The position numbers were made by a program, and so were the translations under genes. From Epiperipatus broadwayi (Eukaryota > Onychophora > Udeonychophora > Euonychophora > Peripatidae): a DNA stretch of 64,000 nt. Every line of letters starts with the position of its first letter. Position 1 is the first letter of the stretch. Shown here in pieces: positions 1-13,045 of the stretch. The notes under the pieces are model-generated. The model made no database searches and was not told the origin of the DNA. It worked only from the letters and a program-made list of their open reading frames with translations. The DNA lies in the NCBI GenBank assembly GCA_028023455.1, contig JAQFVV010000036.1, positions 3,134,452 to 3,198,451 on the forward strand, read 5' to 3'.

Positions 1-3885
<3,885 letters not shown>

Positions 3886-4021
3886 ATATATATATATATA
3901 TATATATAAAGAGCCTGTTACTAGCTCTAAACAAGCTTAATTATTTTTTTTTATTTTTTATTTTTGTATGATAAATGCTACAAGAGAAAATATATGAAAC
4001 TTTTATCTATGATGGTTCCCA

Positions 4022-4062
4022 TCCCCAGACCGGTTTCGAGCTATGGCTCTCATCAGTGAGGA
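4022..4062 (-). ncRNA. Type I hammerhead ribozyme, intact core
   Basis: Read on the minus strand, stem I 5' strand TCCTCA (rc of 4057-4062) is followed by the invariant CTGATGA (4050-4056). Stem II GAGC-CATA-GCTC (4038-4049) is a perfect 4-bp helix, then GAAA (4034-4037) and ACCGGT for stem III, then C17. TGGGGA (rc of 4022-4027) closes stem I with six pairs, one of them G-U. Predicted self-cleavage lies between 4028 and 4027. All conserved hammerhead core bases are present. Stem III is a 6-nt palindrome without a loop, so a monomer should fold poorly while a dimer could form a continuous helix. Confidence 0.88.
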
Positions 4063-4442
4063 GCTAGGACATAAGATTCAAAATATTAACTCAAGCCAAG
4101 CATTTATCTAATTCTTAAATATTAAGAAAAAAGTCCAAATCTTCAGACACCTACATGTCTTCAAACTCAGCTCTTTAACCAAAGAAACTATATGAGCCTG
4201 AACTAAATACAGAGATCCCATATATTAGTAGGCTTAGCAATTTAATATAGCCAAAGCCCTAATAGCAAAATTATAATAGTAAAAATCAGTCATATATCAC
4301 ATGACCTATATAGCTTGCATTACCAATATGTAATATATAAAGAGTCTGCTACTAGCTCTAAACAAGTTTAATTATTTTTTATTTTTGTATGATAAATGCT
4401 ACAAGAGAAAATACATGAAGCTTTTATCTATGATGGTCCCTA

Positions 4443-4479
4443 TCCCCAGACCAGTTTCGAGCTATGGCCATAGCTCGAA
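4443..4479 (-). ncRNA. Half hammerhead at head-to-head junction
   Basis: The 3' half of a family 1 ribozyme (stem II, GAAA, stem III-like ACTGGT, then TGGGGA) is present on the minus strand, but CTGATGA is absent. Instead stem II continues directly into the opposite-strand copy, giving a perfect 24-bp palindrome at 4456-4479. On the right side about 60 nt of the unit after GAA are missing. It cannot be an active ribozyme. Confidence 0.8.
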
Positions 4480-4821
4480 TTTATCATACAAAATAAAAAA
4501 TAAAAAAAAATAATTAAGCGTGTTTAGAGCTAGTAGCAGGCTCTTTATATATTACATATTGGTAATGCAAGCTATATAGGTCATGTGATATATGACTTAT
4601 TTTTACTATTATAATTTTGCTATTAGGGCTTTGGCTATATTAAATTGCTAAGCCTACTAATATATGGGATCTCTGTATTTAGTTCAGGCTCATATAGTTT
4701 CTTTGGTTAAAGAGCTGAGTTTGAAGACATGTAGGTGTCTGAAGATTTGGATCTTTTCTTAATATTTAAGAATTAGATAAATGCTTGGCTTGAGTTAATA
4801 TTTTGAATCTTATGTCCTAGC

Positions 4822-4862
4822 TCCTCACTGATGAGCGCCATAGCTCGAAACCGGTCTGGGGA
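4822..4862 (+). ncRNA. Type I hammerhead ribozyme, one stem II mismatch
   Basis: Plus-strand copy in the right arm: TCCTCA (4822-4827), CTGATGA (4828-4834), stem II GCGC-CATA-GCTC (4835-4846), GAAA (4847-4850), CCGGT, C17 (4856), TGGGGA (4857-4862). Predicted cleavage is between 4856 and 4857. Stem II has a C-U mismatch at its second pair compared with the perfect copy at 4022-4062. Core and stem I are intact, so activity may be reduced but is not excluded. Confidence 0.82.
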
Positions 4863-5028
4863 TGGGAACCATCATAGATAAAAGCTTCATGTATTTTCTT
4901 TTGTAGCATTTATCATACAAAAATAAAAAATAAAAAAAACCAATTAAGCTTGTTTAGAGCTAGTTGCAGGCTCTTTATATATTATATATTGGTAATGCAA
5001 GCTATATAGGTCATGTGATATATGACTG

Positions 5029-5032
<4 letters not shown>

Positions 5033-5071
<39 letters not shown>
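5033..5071. repeat. (TA)n microsatellite
   Basis: Alternating TA run directly at the right edge of the family 1 palindrome, mirrored by the TA run at 3886-3908 on its left edge. Confidence 0.95.
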
Positions 5072-5074
<3 letters not shown>

Positions 5075-5674
5075 ACTAAGTTAGGGAGAAGAAAGTATAT
5101 TTAATGGCCTTAACAACATTTAAAAATATACTTTTAATATCATCCTTAGCTAGTATCTTACTTTTAACTAATATATAAAATCCTAAGTTTAATAATGTCT
5201 TGGGCAAATCTTAATGGACTGTAATATAAATAACATAATGTTAACCCCAAGCACATAGCAATCAGTTGTTATTTACCAGAATAGTATTTCGAAGCAGTGA
5301 TTTATCATGCTAAGTAGCATTCTTAAATATTACACTGGAAAGTTTAATAATGAGCTCTACTTTAAAAGTTTACTAAAATTATCATTTGCTGCCTCAAAAT
5401 ATTGGCATATCATAACATATATATTAAGATAAATTAAAATGAAATAATTTAAAATAGAAATTATAGGCATGACTGCAGTCTTAAAGAAATCAAATAATAA
5501 CTGAATCAGTTATTTAGGTTAAAGAAATGAAGTACATTATTTAATATATAGGCAAGTCTTACAGTTTTAAATTTAGAATGATTTAATTTTTAAGAATTCA
5601 TAAATAAGGTTGAATGTTCATAGATTTACAGTAACTAGCTTAATATTTAATTTACAGTTTAAAGATTAATTAAT

Positions 5675-5960
5675 TTATAAAGAGCTCTGCAGTTTATGAA
5701 GAATATTACTGATCTTCTTCTGAAGCTTGGAGGTCAGGCATTTGGAAGTAGGCATTGTGCAATTTTTCTCCCAATAGATGGCTTGGTGATAGTCTTTTTT
5801 CAACAGCACCCTGTGGCTGGAACTCTCTATCCCAGTGATAATGATCACTTGCTGTGGGAGTCTCTCATAGGAAGAAATGGCAAATTTCAAGCCTCCTACT
5901 TGCTCATTTTAAAATCCAAATGTGCTTGGAATTTGGTAGCAACACACATAAATTTATCGT
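5675..5960. other. Less AT-rich island, unidentified
   Basis: This stretch is visibly richer in G and C than its surroundings and open in more than one frame on both strands. Examples are a 105-codon frame on the plus strand from 5696 and a 71-codon frame on the minus strand over 5675-5890. I recognise no domain in either. It may be a decayed mobile-element fragment or a host exon. Nothing in the sequence decides between them. Confidence 0.25.
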
Positions 5961-6304
5961 GTATCTTTTTACATGTCAAAATATGGGCTATTTATACCAA
6001 TTTCAGAACTTAAATATAGATTTAATTTCTTTATCTAATACTAATCATGTGGTTATTCTTTTTTTTTAATGTCTTTTTAAGGAATAATAATTTAAACAAT
6101 TAAAAACTGCTGTTTCTTTGTTTCATTTTTTAATTTAATGAAAAGAAATTTTTAAAATGAAGTTGGAAGTTTTTTTGTATGTAAAAGCGATGTTTTATAT
6201 ATAATAGCTATTATATTTTTATTACCCAGAAGCTCCAGAAAATAATACTATGAATTTATCATTTATCCATTAAAATATTAGAATTAATATATAAACATAT
6301 TATT

Positions 6305-6868
6305 TATCTTTTCGACATATATGTGTTCAAGTGTATCAGTGTTATGAGATAGAGTGGAGAGTGGTGGGTCATGTGAAAGTCTGTGCTCATATACCCTATA
6401 TATTACATATATAGACACAGATATATCATAAGCTCATGTTTTAGTTGTTACATAATGGAGATGTCTGCCCATCCATTGTATATGTATTAAATTGATTATG
6501 GCCTGCACATGTGGATTCAGATTGACTTTAGGTCAACATGGGTGTGGCAAGAATCTTGGCCTCAGGGTGGCCTTTGAGCATTCCACCATCAGATTTTCAA
6601 CTGGATGGACGGTTGAAGAGTTGGAGTGTGGAGTAGATTGAAGCCTGTCCATTAAAGTATGTAAATTGGCTATCTTAATATATTTATCTGAGAACTTACA
6701 GCATATATGTGTAGAGATGATAATCTGGACCAACTGATGATTGCTGGTTTAACATGAAATACGTATATTGGTGATTATTTATCTTTTCAACATATGTATG
6801 TTCACGGGTATCAGTGTTATGAGATAGAGTGGAGAGTGGTGGGTCATGTGAAAGTCTGTGCTCATATA

Positions 6869-6870
<2 letters not shown>
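6305..6870 (+). mobile_element. Hammerhead-ribozyme repeat, family 4, tandem
   Basis: A block of about 90 bp beginning TATCTTTTC at 6305 recurs at 6780 with strong similarity, giving a tandem unit of about 475 bp. The second boundary carries a hammerhead at 6729-6772, while the upstream boundary is truncated. The right end runs into a (TA)n tract (6871-6922). There is no ORF. The same unit, or parts of it, occurs at 19313-19690, 32424-32560, 36178-36470, 41390-41445 and 62835-63130. It is interpreted as a non-autonomous ribozyme-bearing retroelement. Confidence 0.7.
6729..6772 (+). ncRNA. Hammerhead ribozyme, family 4, weakened stem II
   Basis: ACCAA (6729-6733), CTGATGA (6734-6740), degenerate stem II (6741-6755), GAAA (6756-6759), palindromic stem III ATACGTAT (6759-6766), A17 (6767), TTGGT (6768-6772). 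Stem I is a perfect 5-bp helix and the core is intact. Stem II contains mismatches relative to the better-paired GTGCT/AGCAT seen at 19541-19555. Predicted cleavage is after 6767. Confidence 0.72.

Positions 6871-6922
<52 letters not shown>
6871..6922. repeat. (AT)n microsatellite
   Basis: Uninterrupted AT alternation at the right end of the family 4 repeat. A second AT run lies at 7080-7110. Confidence 0.95.
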
Positions 6923-6925
<3 letters not shown>

Positions 6926-7074
6926 AATTGTAGATTAATAGTCTTATTTAATATATATATACAATTTGCCGAAAAGAGCTTTTTTATGTTTTATTTGTGA
7001 TGATTATATGACTATATTACAGCTATTGTTATATATCATTTTGTTGTTAGTAAAGATATTTTATTATATCTATG

Positions 7075-7110
<36 letters not shown>

Positions 7111-7113
<3 letters not shown>

Positions 7114-7819
7114 CAGCTTAATTAAGAGTAAGAATTATTATTATAAATTCTTATCTTAAAATTGCCTAGTGTTTTTCCCAAGGTTTGTGATGATCTGAGC
7201 ATATTAATTACATTTATATATAGTTTTATGTATTAATAAATTATAATTTTATGTAGGCTTTTTGTTATCAAATATTCTTATAAATAAGAATATTTGTTTG
7301 TATATATATTTTTTCTGTTATTTTATAATATGGACATATTAGTTTTTCTTTTATTTATTTTGAAATCTTTATATATATGAAAGCATATATCTGTTTATGA
7401 ATGTCTTTTTATTCATTTTGTAATATTAATGTAAATGTGATATGTTTGTATATATGATTTTTTTATTTTATTCAATTTTAAATCTTCAAGTAAAAAAATA
7501 GGCTTGTATTTTCTTTTAGTTCATTTAGTAATATTGATATAAATGTGATACCTCTGCTTTATATATATACAAAAAAAGAAATATATGTGTGATTGAAAAT
7601 TATAATAAATATACTTAGCCTAAAATATACATGTAAATTAAACAGATGTAGATAAATCCTAAAATTAAAAATGATTGTGCCTGTGTATTAAAAAATATAA
7701 AGGAATAAAGAGTGGTGCACCCTTAAACTTCAGATTTGATGTTATGTAATTAAACATTTGTTGATGATGCTATAAATAGTGTTTAATTTACTTAATATCT
7801 GTATTTTAAATACTGTAGT
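7111..7819. other. AT-rich DNA, no gene seen
   Basis: AT-rich with runs of T and short TA repeats. No coding, RNA or mobile-element signal is recognisable. Confidence 0.55.
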
Positions 7820-7921
7820 GAATTCTTTGTACAATAGTGCCACCTAGTGCAAACCATAGTAATCAGTGGATGCAAGAAAGTTTGTGCTTGTTATCCCTAT
7901 CTAATATCTACTCATCCAATA

Positions 7922-7963
7922 TCCCTAGACTAGTTTTCGGCTTGTGGATTTTATCATTGAGGA
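7922..7963 (-). ncRNA. Degenerate hammerhead, family 2
   Basis: On the minus strand TCCTCA and TAGGGA still form stem I, and ACTAGT is kept as stem III. The core reads ATGATAA instead of CTGATGA, so it should be inactive. Confidence 0.5.
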
Positions 7964-8416
7964 GTTTGCATCTGACAGCACGATTTGTAGATCTTGGGAT
8001 CTAATGCAACCCTCAAGCAGCCATCTTTTAATTGTTTAGTAAACTACACAGCTTTTAAACCCAAGATACAGACACAATAATGATTTCACTCCAAGTTAAT
8101 TCATTTGTTTACTCATAAAGATCTGTACTCAGTTCAATATCTATATATTTTGATGTCTTTGGTTGTTAAAAACAGTAATCATTATTCTATGGGCAGGATT
8201 GGTACAAAACCACTAAAAGATCATGTGATCACAATTTTCTTTGATTACACAAACTGTTAAAACAGTAGCATATTATTCATGCATCAATGCTTGGATTGAA
8301 AACATTATTTTCATCTTGGGCTCATAACTCTATTGTTAACTAAACAGGTATAAGGTAGGCATAGGAGGATTACATTAGATCCTAAAATCTAGTTGCAGTG
8401 CTCTCAGAAGCAAGGC

Positions 8417-8458
8417 TCTTTACTGATGAAAGCTATAAGCTAGAAACCTGCCTGGTAC
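8417..8458 (+). ncRNA. Degenerate hammerhead, family 2
   Basis: CTGATGA at 8423-8429 is followed by AGCT-ATA-AGCT flanked by an A-A apposition, then GAAA at 8443-8446. The stem III and stem I 3' strand (CCTGCC then TGGTAC) are eroded, so self-cleavage is unlikely. Confidence 0.5.
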
Positions 8459-8700
8459 GTTTGGATAAATAGTCACTGAATGTAGATTTTAAATTAATTT
8501 AAATCAGTAGCATCTCTAAATATTTGTAAAACATAAATTGTAAATCATAAATTATAAATTAATTTTCAAACCTATTGGAGAAAGAGATATATTCATTTTA
8601 AATCACGTGTTCCAATGATGCATAAAATGGCAAGTCTGAAATCATTTTTGTATCACAATAATAAATTATGTAAATATAAAGTGATAAAATTTTAAATATT

Positions 8701-9307
8701 GAACTCTTTGCTAATGAACTTTTAAAGCTTGGTTATGATAAAAACCAAATCTTGCATACAGTAAATTCATTTAATAAGAAGAAAAGTGTTTGCAGTGTTA
8801 CTTTAAATAATAAAAAATAGATATCTATACCGTTAATAAATAACATGCAATCTAAATTAATTAAGAATATATTTAAAGAGAATTATAATATTTTCTTTTG
8901 TGTTCCTCCGAATGTTAATCAATTGATTAATAATTCTAAGAGTATAATTCCTAAATTGCAAAGAAGTAATATAATTTATCAGATTTCATGCGAATGTCAG
9001 AAATTATATATCGGTGAATCGAGATGTTCTGTGGAGAAAAGATTGAAGGAGCATCAATTATTATAGAATCGAATTAAAAATAATGCAAATAGTCAATTTA
9101 ATACAGCTTCAGTATTCTTTGACCATGAAAAGACTTATAATTATAGATTTACATTTAATAGTAGTGAAATAAAAATATTAATGGAAGAAAGAAATCATAA
9201 AAAAAGGAAAATTAAAAGGTGCAATTTTGATTGATAAATATAAGGATGATGTTATTAATAGGCAAGTTCCAAATACAGCCATACACAGCTCATGGAAATA
9301 TATGTAA
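8701..9307 (+). pseudogene. Penelope-like element, GIY-YIG endonuclease fragment
   Basis: Translation from about 8701 gives an RT-thumb-like segment (ELFANELLKLGYDKNQ), a stop near 8818, then a GIY-YIG region with IIYQISCECQKLYIGES followed by a conserved R and KEH. After an in-frame stop at 9064-9066 the same frame continues with NRIKNNANSQFNTASV. A final segment, reached after a small frame change, reads DKYKDDVINRQ. This order matches the C-terminal end of Penelope-like retroelements, whose RT is followed by a GIY-YIG nuclease used for target cleavage. The stops and frameshift make it a dead copy. The RT palm lies outside any recognisable frame upstream. Confidence 0.8.
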
Positions 9308-9483
9308 CATTAAGTTTTAAAAAATTTGAAATTCAGTTAAAGCTGACAAGGATTGCCACATAATCGAAAGTGCTACAAAAGAATTTAAACTATAATATTG
9401 TATTTACCTTAAAAAAATTTTTTTTATATATAATATTTTATAATGGGTATTGTATTTTACATTTAATATATATATATATATAT

Positions 9484-9552
9484 GACATTTATCAAAAGAA
9501 AAAAAAATAGAAAAAAAAGCTTGTTTAGAGCTATTAGCACACTTGTTTATAT
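9484..9552 (+). mobile_element. Family 1 hammerhead repeat, small fragment
   Basis: The segment with CATTTATCA, an A-rich stretch and GCTTGTTTAGAGCTATTAGC matches the part of the family 1 unit downstream of the ribozyme (for example 59849-59893). It abuts a short TA tract and lies about 180 bp downstream of the Penelope-like fragment, which hints at a link between the two. Confidence 0.55.
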
Positions 9553-10159
9553 TATATGTGCAAATTAAACAGAATCAGCAAATTCCAATAATCAAGAATG
9601 ATTACGCTTATGCATCATCATATAAAAAGAAGTAAAAATGTTGTCCTACATTAACTTCAGCTTTGAACTTAGTAAAGCAAACATTTGTTAATGATCCTTA
9701 TAAATAAAGCATTCAAGTTAAATGTAAGGATAGACTACTCTTTAGTTCTTTACATCAGTTGATGCATGAGTATGTCCTTTCTCATCTGTCCAAGATTGTC
9801 TATGTCCATTTATTTTGGTTACATATTTTTTAGGGTAAGCATATTTCTTATTTAATTTATATGTGTAAAACAATCTTTACATTGATAAGATTTTGGAAAA
9901 AGAGAGCATCTTTTTTTCTTGTAATTTTTAACTACGATTTCAGAGTGATAAACACAGGATTCAAAATATGGCTATTAGATAAATTTAAGACTTTATTTAT
10001 AGTATTGTCAACAAATGCCTGCTTAAATATCATCAAAGCTAAAGTTAAGTTTGAAGCACTTTTTATTTTTTTATGCTTTTCTTGTATATGATCACAATCA
10101 TTTTTAGCTCTTGGTGTTTACCTGCTTTCATTTAATTTACACACACATTATATATATAT
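9553..10159. other. AT-rich DNA, no gene seen
   Basis: No recognisable coding or repeat signal. A 76-codon frame at 9861-10091 is hydrophobic but resembles nothing I know. Confidence 0.5.
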
Positions 10160-12333
10160 TATACCGGATACTCAATCTATTCTGAAACAGAGGGCGCCAC
10201 CAGACCACTACGTGTCTGGAAAATTTGTTTACTGTGATCAGAATAGATGATGATGATGGTTTGCGCCAACTAGACTCAGGGAGAAACAAGAGATCTTAAA
10301 TTGTTTAGACAACTGAGACAAAAGCACAAAGACAAACGTCAGCCAAATTAAGTTTAAACATATTTCATAAATTTTATTATGAGAAAATAAATTATTAAAT
10401 ATAAGTTTATGACACAATAGATGGGGGATAACTCAGGTGTGTACCAGACATACTAAAGGCAAAGCTATGACAGACTGACTGATCTTCTAATAAACAAATT
10501 TAAAAGGGAGGAAGCAAATTTCATTCAGCAGAGAATTCACCTAAACATTGGTTTTCACTTTCAGATATTTAAACCATATGCCCCTGAAATAGATCAAAGA
10601 ATCTAGCGCCGATGAGCTGTTCAAGATCTAAAAATTGGTCAGATCTCGAATGTCCTTATATCGGTATGAGCTGCACCTATTATTACATTTAAAATAATGG
10701 TGAATGATACACCTCAAGAACAACCGACAAACATGACTGAAATGAAGAAACAATTAAAACTGGTGAATCCCAGCCAAACGATTGGCGAAAATTACTTTAA
10801 AATTAATAATTAAAGATCCCACTAAGGGACAAGTAAATAATTAGAAAAACAGTTATGTCTGCCCAGCATTTAAAGAAAATAAACTTACAAACAAATTCTG
10901 AGTACACGCTCTGACAAATTTAAAGCACACATAACAAATACAAAAAGAAATCTATCAGAGAGTGCACATGAGTACGAAATATCAAAAGTTTTAAATACTC
11001 TAGCAGAACGAAAGTATTGTTCACCTGTAATTTAAGAAAGGATAAATTTTATCTTCCTGCTGACAACTTATAAAATTACAAAGAAAAACACAATTCTAAT
11101 TTCTGCCTTTAGAGATATTAGAAACAAAATCTCCACCTGCGAAAATCAGACAATAAAGTCGTCAGCCAAAAGAGTTTTGGAGGTTTAGCAAGAGGGCAAA
11201 CATAGAGTATAAAATTAATTATTGAATACTAAATAATTACAGGTAAGCATAAAAAAAAATATATACAAGACTGCTAAAGCATTTACAAAAGCGAGGCATA
11301 AAATATAAAACTCATTCATCACTCTCCAATAAACAAAACTGAAAGCAAATTGGAATCTTAAAACTAAGATTCCAAGACACACTACAAAATATTGGAAACC
11401 CAGCCAAGATTAAATATGAGGGTATATTGATTTAAGAATACACATTTATGATCAGATTGAGCGGAGATTTAATGAGAATTAATTTACCCTGGGAAGAATA
11501 AAAATGAAAATAGTTACCTTTCGGTAAAACAAAGTTTACGTAGAGTGCGCACTTTTACTTAAGTTCATTTTCAGGTTCTTTAGGCAGCAAGGTAGATGTA
11601 GAAAGGTTCCGGCTTCTTTTAGCTGTTCAAGGCATTACTGGAGCAAACTTGGAAGTCAGGGATCTGTCTTTTGTGGAGTTAGCAAGCCATTCGGGTGGTG
11701 GTAACAAGTATAGAATTTTTCATTTTGTTGCAGGCAAAAGTATTTAATCTCAGCTGATGTCCTTTAAGAAATTAAATGTCCGTGCTGATATAAATTCTCA
11801 CTTGATAAACAGCTTGTCTATCAACGAACAAAGAATTAACTGACAAATTTTCGGGGCTATTTATACGTTGCTCCATTTCCCGCAAAACACTTTCCTTGTT
11901 GTCCAATTTCTATGCCTTAGGCAGGGCAAATATTAATCTCCCACTCAATCTATCTAAGAATTCTACCCAGGGTTTATTGAAATGAAAACAACAACATAAA
12001 AATCAAATCTCCGCTATAAAAATTGTTTACAATAATCAAAATAAAAGCAACAGGAATGCAATTAGCTAGCCAGCTTGTTTTTAAATCAAATGGATTTAAA
12101 AGCAGGCAGTATATGAAAACTATTTTAAAATAAATCTAAAAACATTTTTTAAAAAAATCCGTTTTACATATAAACGCTTGTGTTTTGATACACGCATTCT
12201 TTTTAAATAATAATGAAAATTTAAACCCTAAACGTTTAATTAAAATTAAAAGCTTAATAAATTTTTTTTTTGTTTAATAACAACACCATTAAACCGGATT
12301 TCAATCAGGTTCAATATATATATATGTAATTAT
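10160..12333 (-). mobile_element. Possible old LTR region, minus orientation
   Basis: This stretch is less AT-rich than its flanks and has no ORF. Features suggesting an LTR in minus orientation are a TATA-type core promoter, GTATAAATAGCC on the minus strand (11855-11866), and a primer-binding-site-like TGGCGCCC on the minus strand at about 10192-10199. The same 12-nt promoter string occurs at 48646-48657. A hairpin with arms CTATTCTGA (10177-10185) and TCAGAATAG (10238-10246) encloses a second stem, CCAGAC/GTCTGG. No second LTR is visible, so this could equally be an unrelated repeat. Confidence 0.3.
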
Positions 12334-12404
12334 ATAATTGAATATTTATAAATATAGTAATCAGATATATTTTAAAAATTTTATCCATGTAGGAGCCCTT
12401 TTGA

Positions 12405-12545
12405 CTATCCTCGACTATCTTCATAGTCTTTGTCAACTAACACTTTGAAAGGCCAACTTTCCCACAATTCCATGATCTTAACATTTCCTGCCTGTCTATT
12501 AATTAAGTCTTGTTTGTATTTGTATATTAGCATAGCTTCTTTTAT
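12405..12545 (-). pseudogene. Penelope-like endonuclease C-terminus
   Basis: The minus-strand frame reads KEAMLIYKYKQDLINRQ then NVKIMELWESWPFKVLVDKD. The E-A-x-x-I-Y-K-Y-K signature is the C-terminal part of the GIY-YIG region of Penelope-like elements. The N-terminal nuclease motifs are missing through truncation. Confidence 0.65.
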
Positions 12546-12819
12546 TATATATATATATGTAATCTTATAATTAATATTTATAAATACAGTAATTAGATAT
12601 CTGCGAAGTATAACTTTAAAAATTTTATCCACTTAGGAGCACTTTTGACTATTCTTGTAGTCTTTGCCAACTAACACTTTGAAAAGCTAACCTTTCCACA
12701 ATTCCATGATTTTAACATTTGCTGTCTGTCTTTTATTTAAGTCTTGTTTGTATATTAGCATAACTTCCTTTCTTTCCTTTTGTTGTTATTTTTTTCATTA
12801 TTTTTTTCAATTTCTAACA

Positions 12820-12965
12820 CAAAGGAAGATAAAGAAAGCTATGTTAATATACAAATATAAACAAGACTTAATTAACAGACAGGAAGCAACTGTAAAGATT
12901 GCAGAATTGTGAGAAGAATAGCCTTTCAAAGTGTTAGTTGACAAAGACTATGAGGATAGCCAAAA
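12820..12965 (+). pseudogene. Penelope-like endonuclease C-terminus
   Basis: The plus-strand frame reads KKAMLIYKYKQDLINRQE followed by VKIAEL and a stop. It is the inverted partner of the copies at 12405-12780 and is likewise truncated before the GIY-YIG core. Confidence 0.65.
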
Positions 12966-13045
12966 CTCCTCCTAAGTGAATAAAAATTTTAAAGTTATAC
13001 TTTACATATATCTAATTACTATATTATAAATATTCAATTATAAGA

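Larger units (their letters stand above)
3909..5033. mobile_element. Hammerhead-ribozyme repeat, family 1, inverted dimer
   Basis: This is a giant inverted repeat of about 1.1 kb. The left arm (3909-4467) carries the element on the minus strand and the right arm (4468-5033) carries it on the plus strand. Within each arm there is a tandem start of a second unit: the block containing AGAGCTAGT recurs with a period of about 421-430 bp. There is no ORF. Each unit holds a hammerhead ribozyme, and the arms meet at a perfect 24-bp palindrome (4456-4479) made of ribozyme stem II. Both outer edges abut (TA)n tracts. The ribozyme, tandem units and lack of coding capacity fit a non-autonomous retrozyme or the terminal repeat of a Penelope-like element. 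The assignment to either class is inference. Confidence 0.8.
7820..8470. mobile_element. Hammerhead-like repeat, family 2, inverted pair
   Basis: The left part (about 7820-8140) is a minus-strand copy and the right part (about 8150-8470) a plus-strand copy of the same unit. The left part shares blocks with the copy at 39235-39470, including GATCTAATGCAACCCTC and AGCAGCCATCTTTTA. Degenerate hammerhead sequences lie near both outer ends (7922-7963 minus, 8417-8458 plus). No ORF is present. As in the other inverted pairs of the window, the two copies point outward. Confidence 0.6.
12300..13045. mobile_element. Cluster of three Penelope-like 3' ends
   Basis: Two minus-strand copies (about 12340-12545 and 12560-12780) and one plus-strand copy (about 12815-13045) share the same C-terminal coding part and 3' untranslated part. 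The shared text includes ACTAACACTTTGAAA or its complement and a block around CACTTAGGAG. The arrangement again is minus copies left, plus copy right, so they point outward. They are 5'-truncated Penelope-like insertions. Confidence 0.7.
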
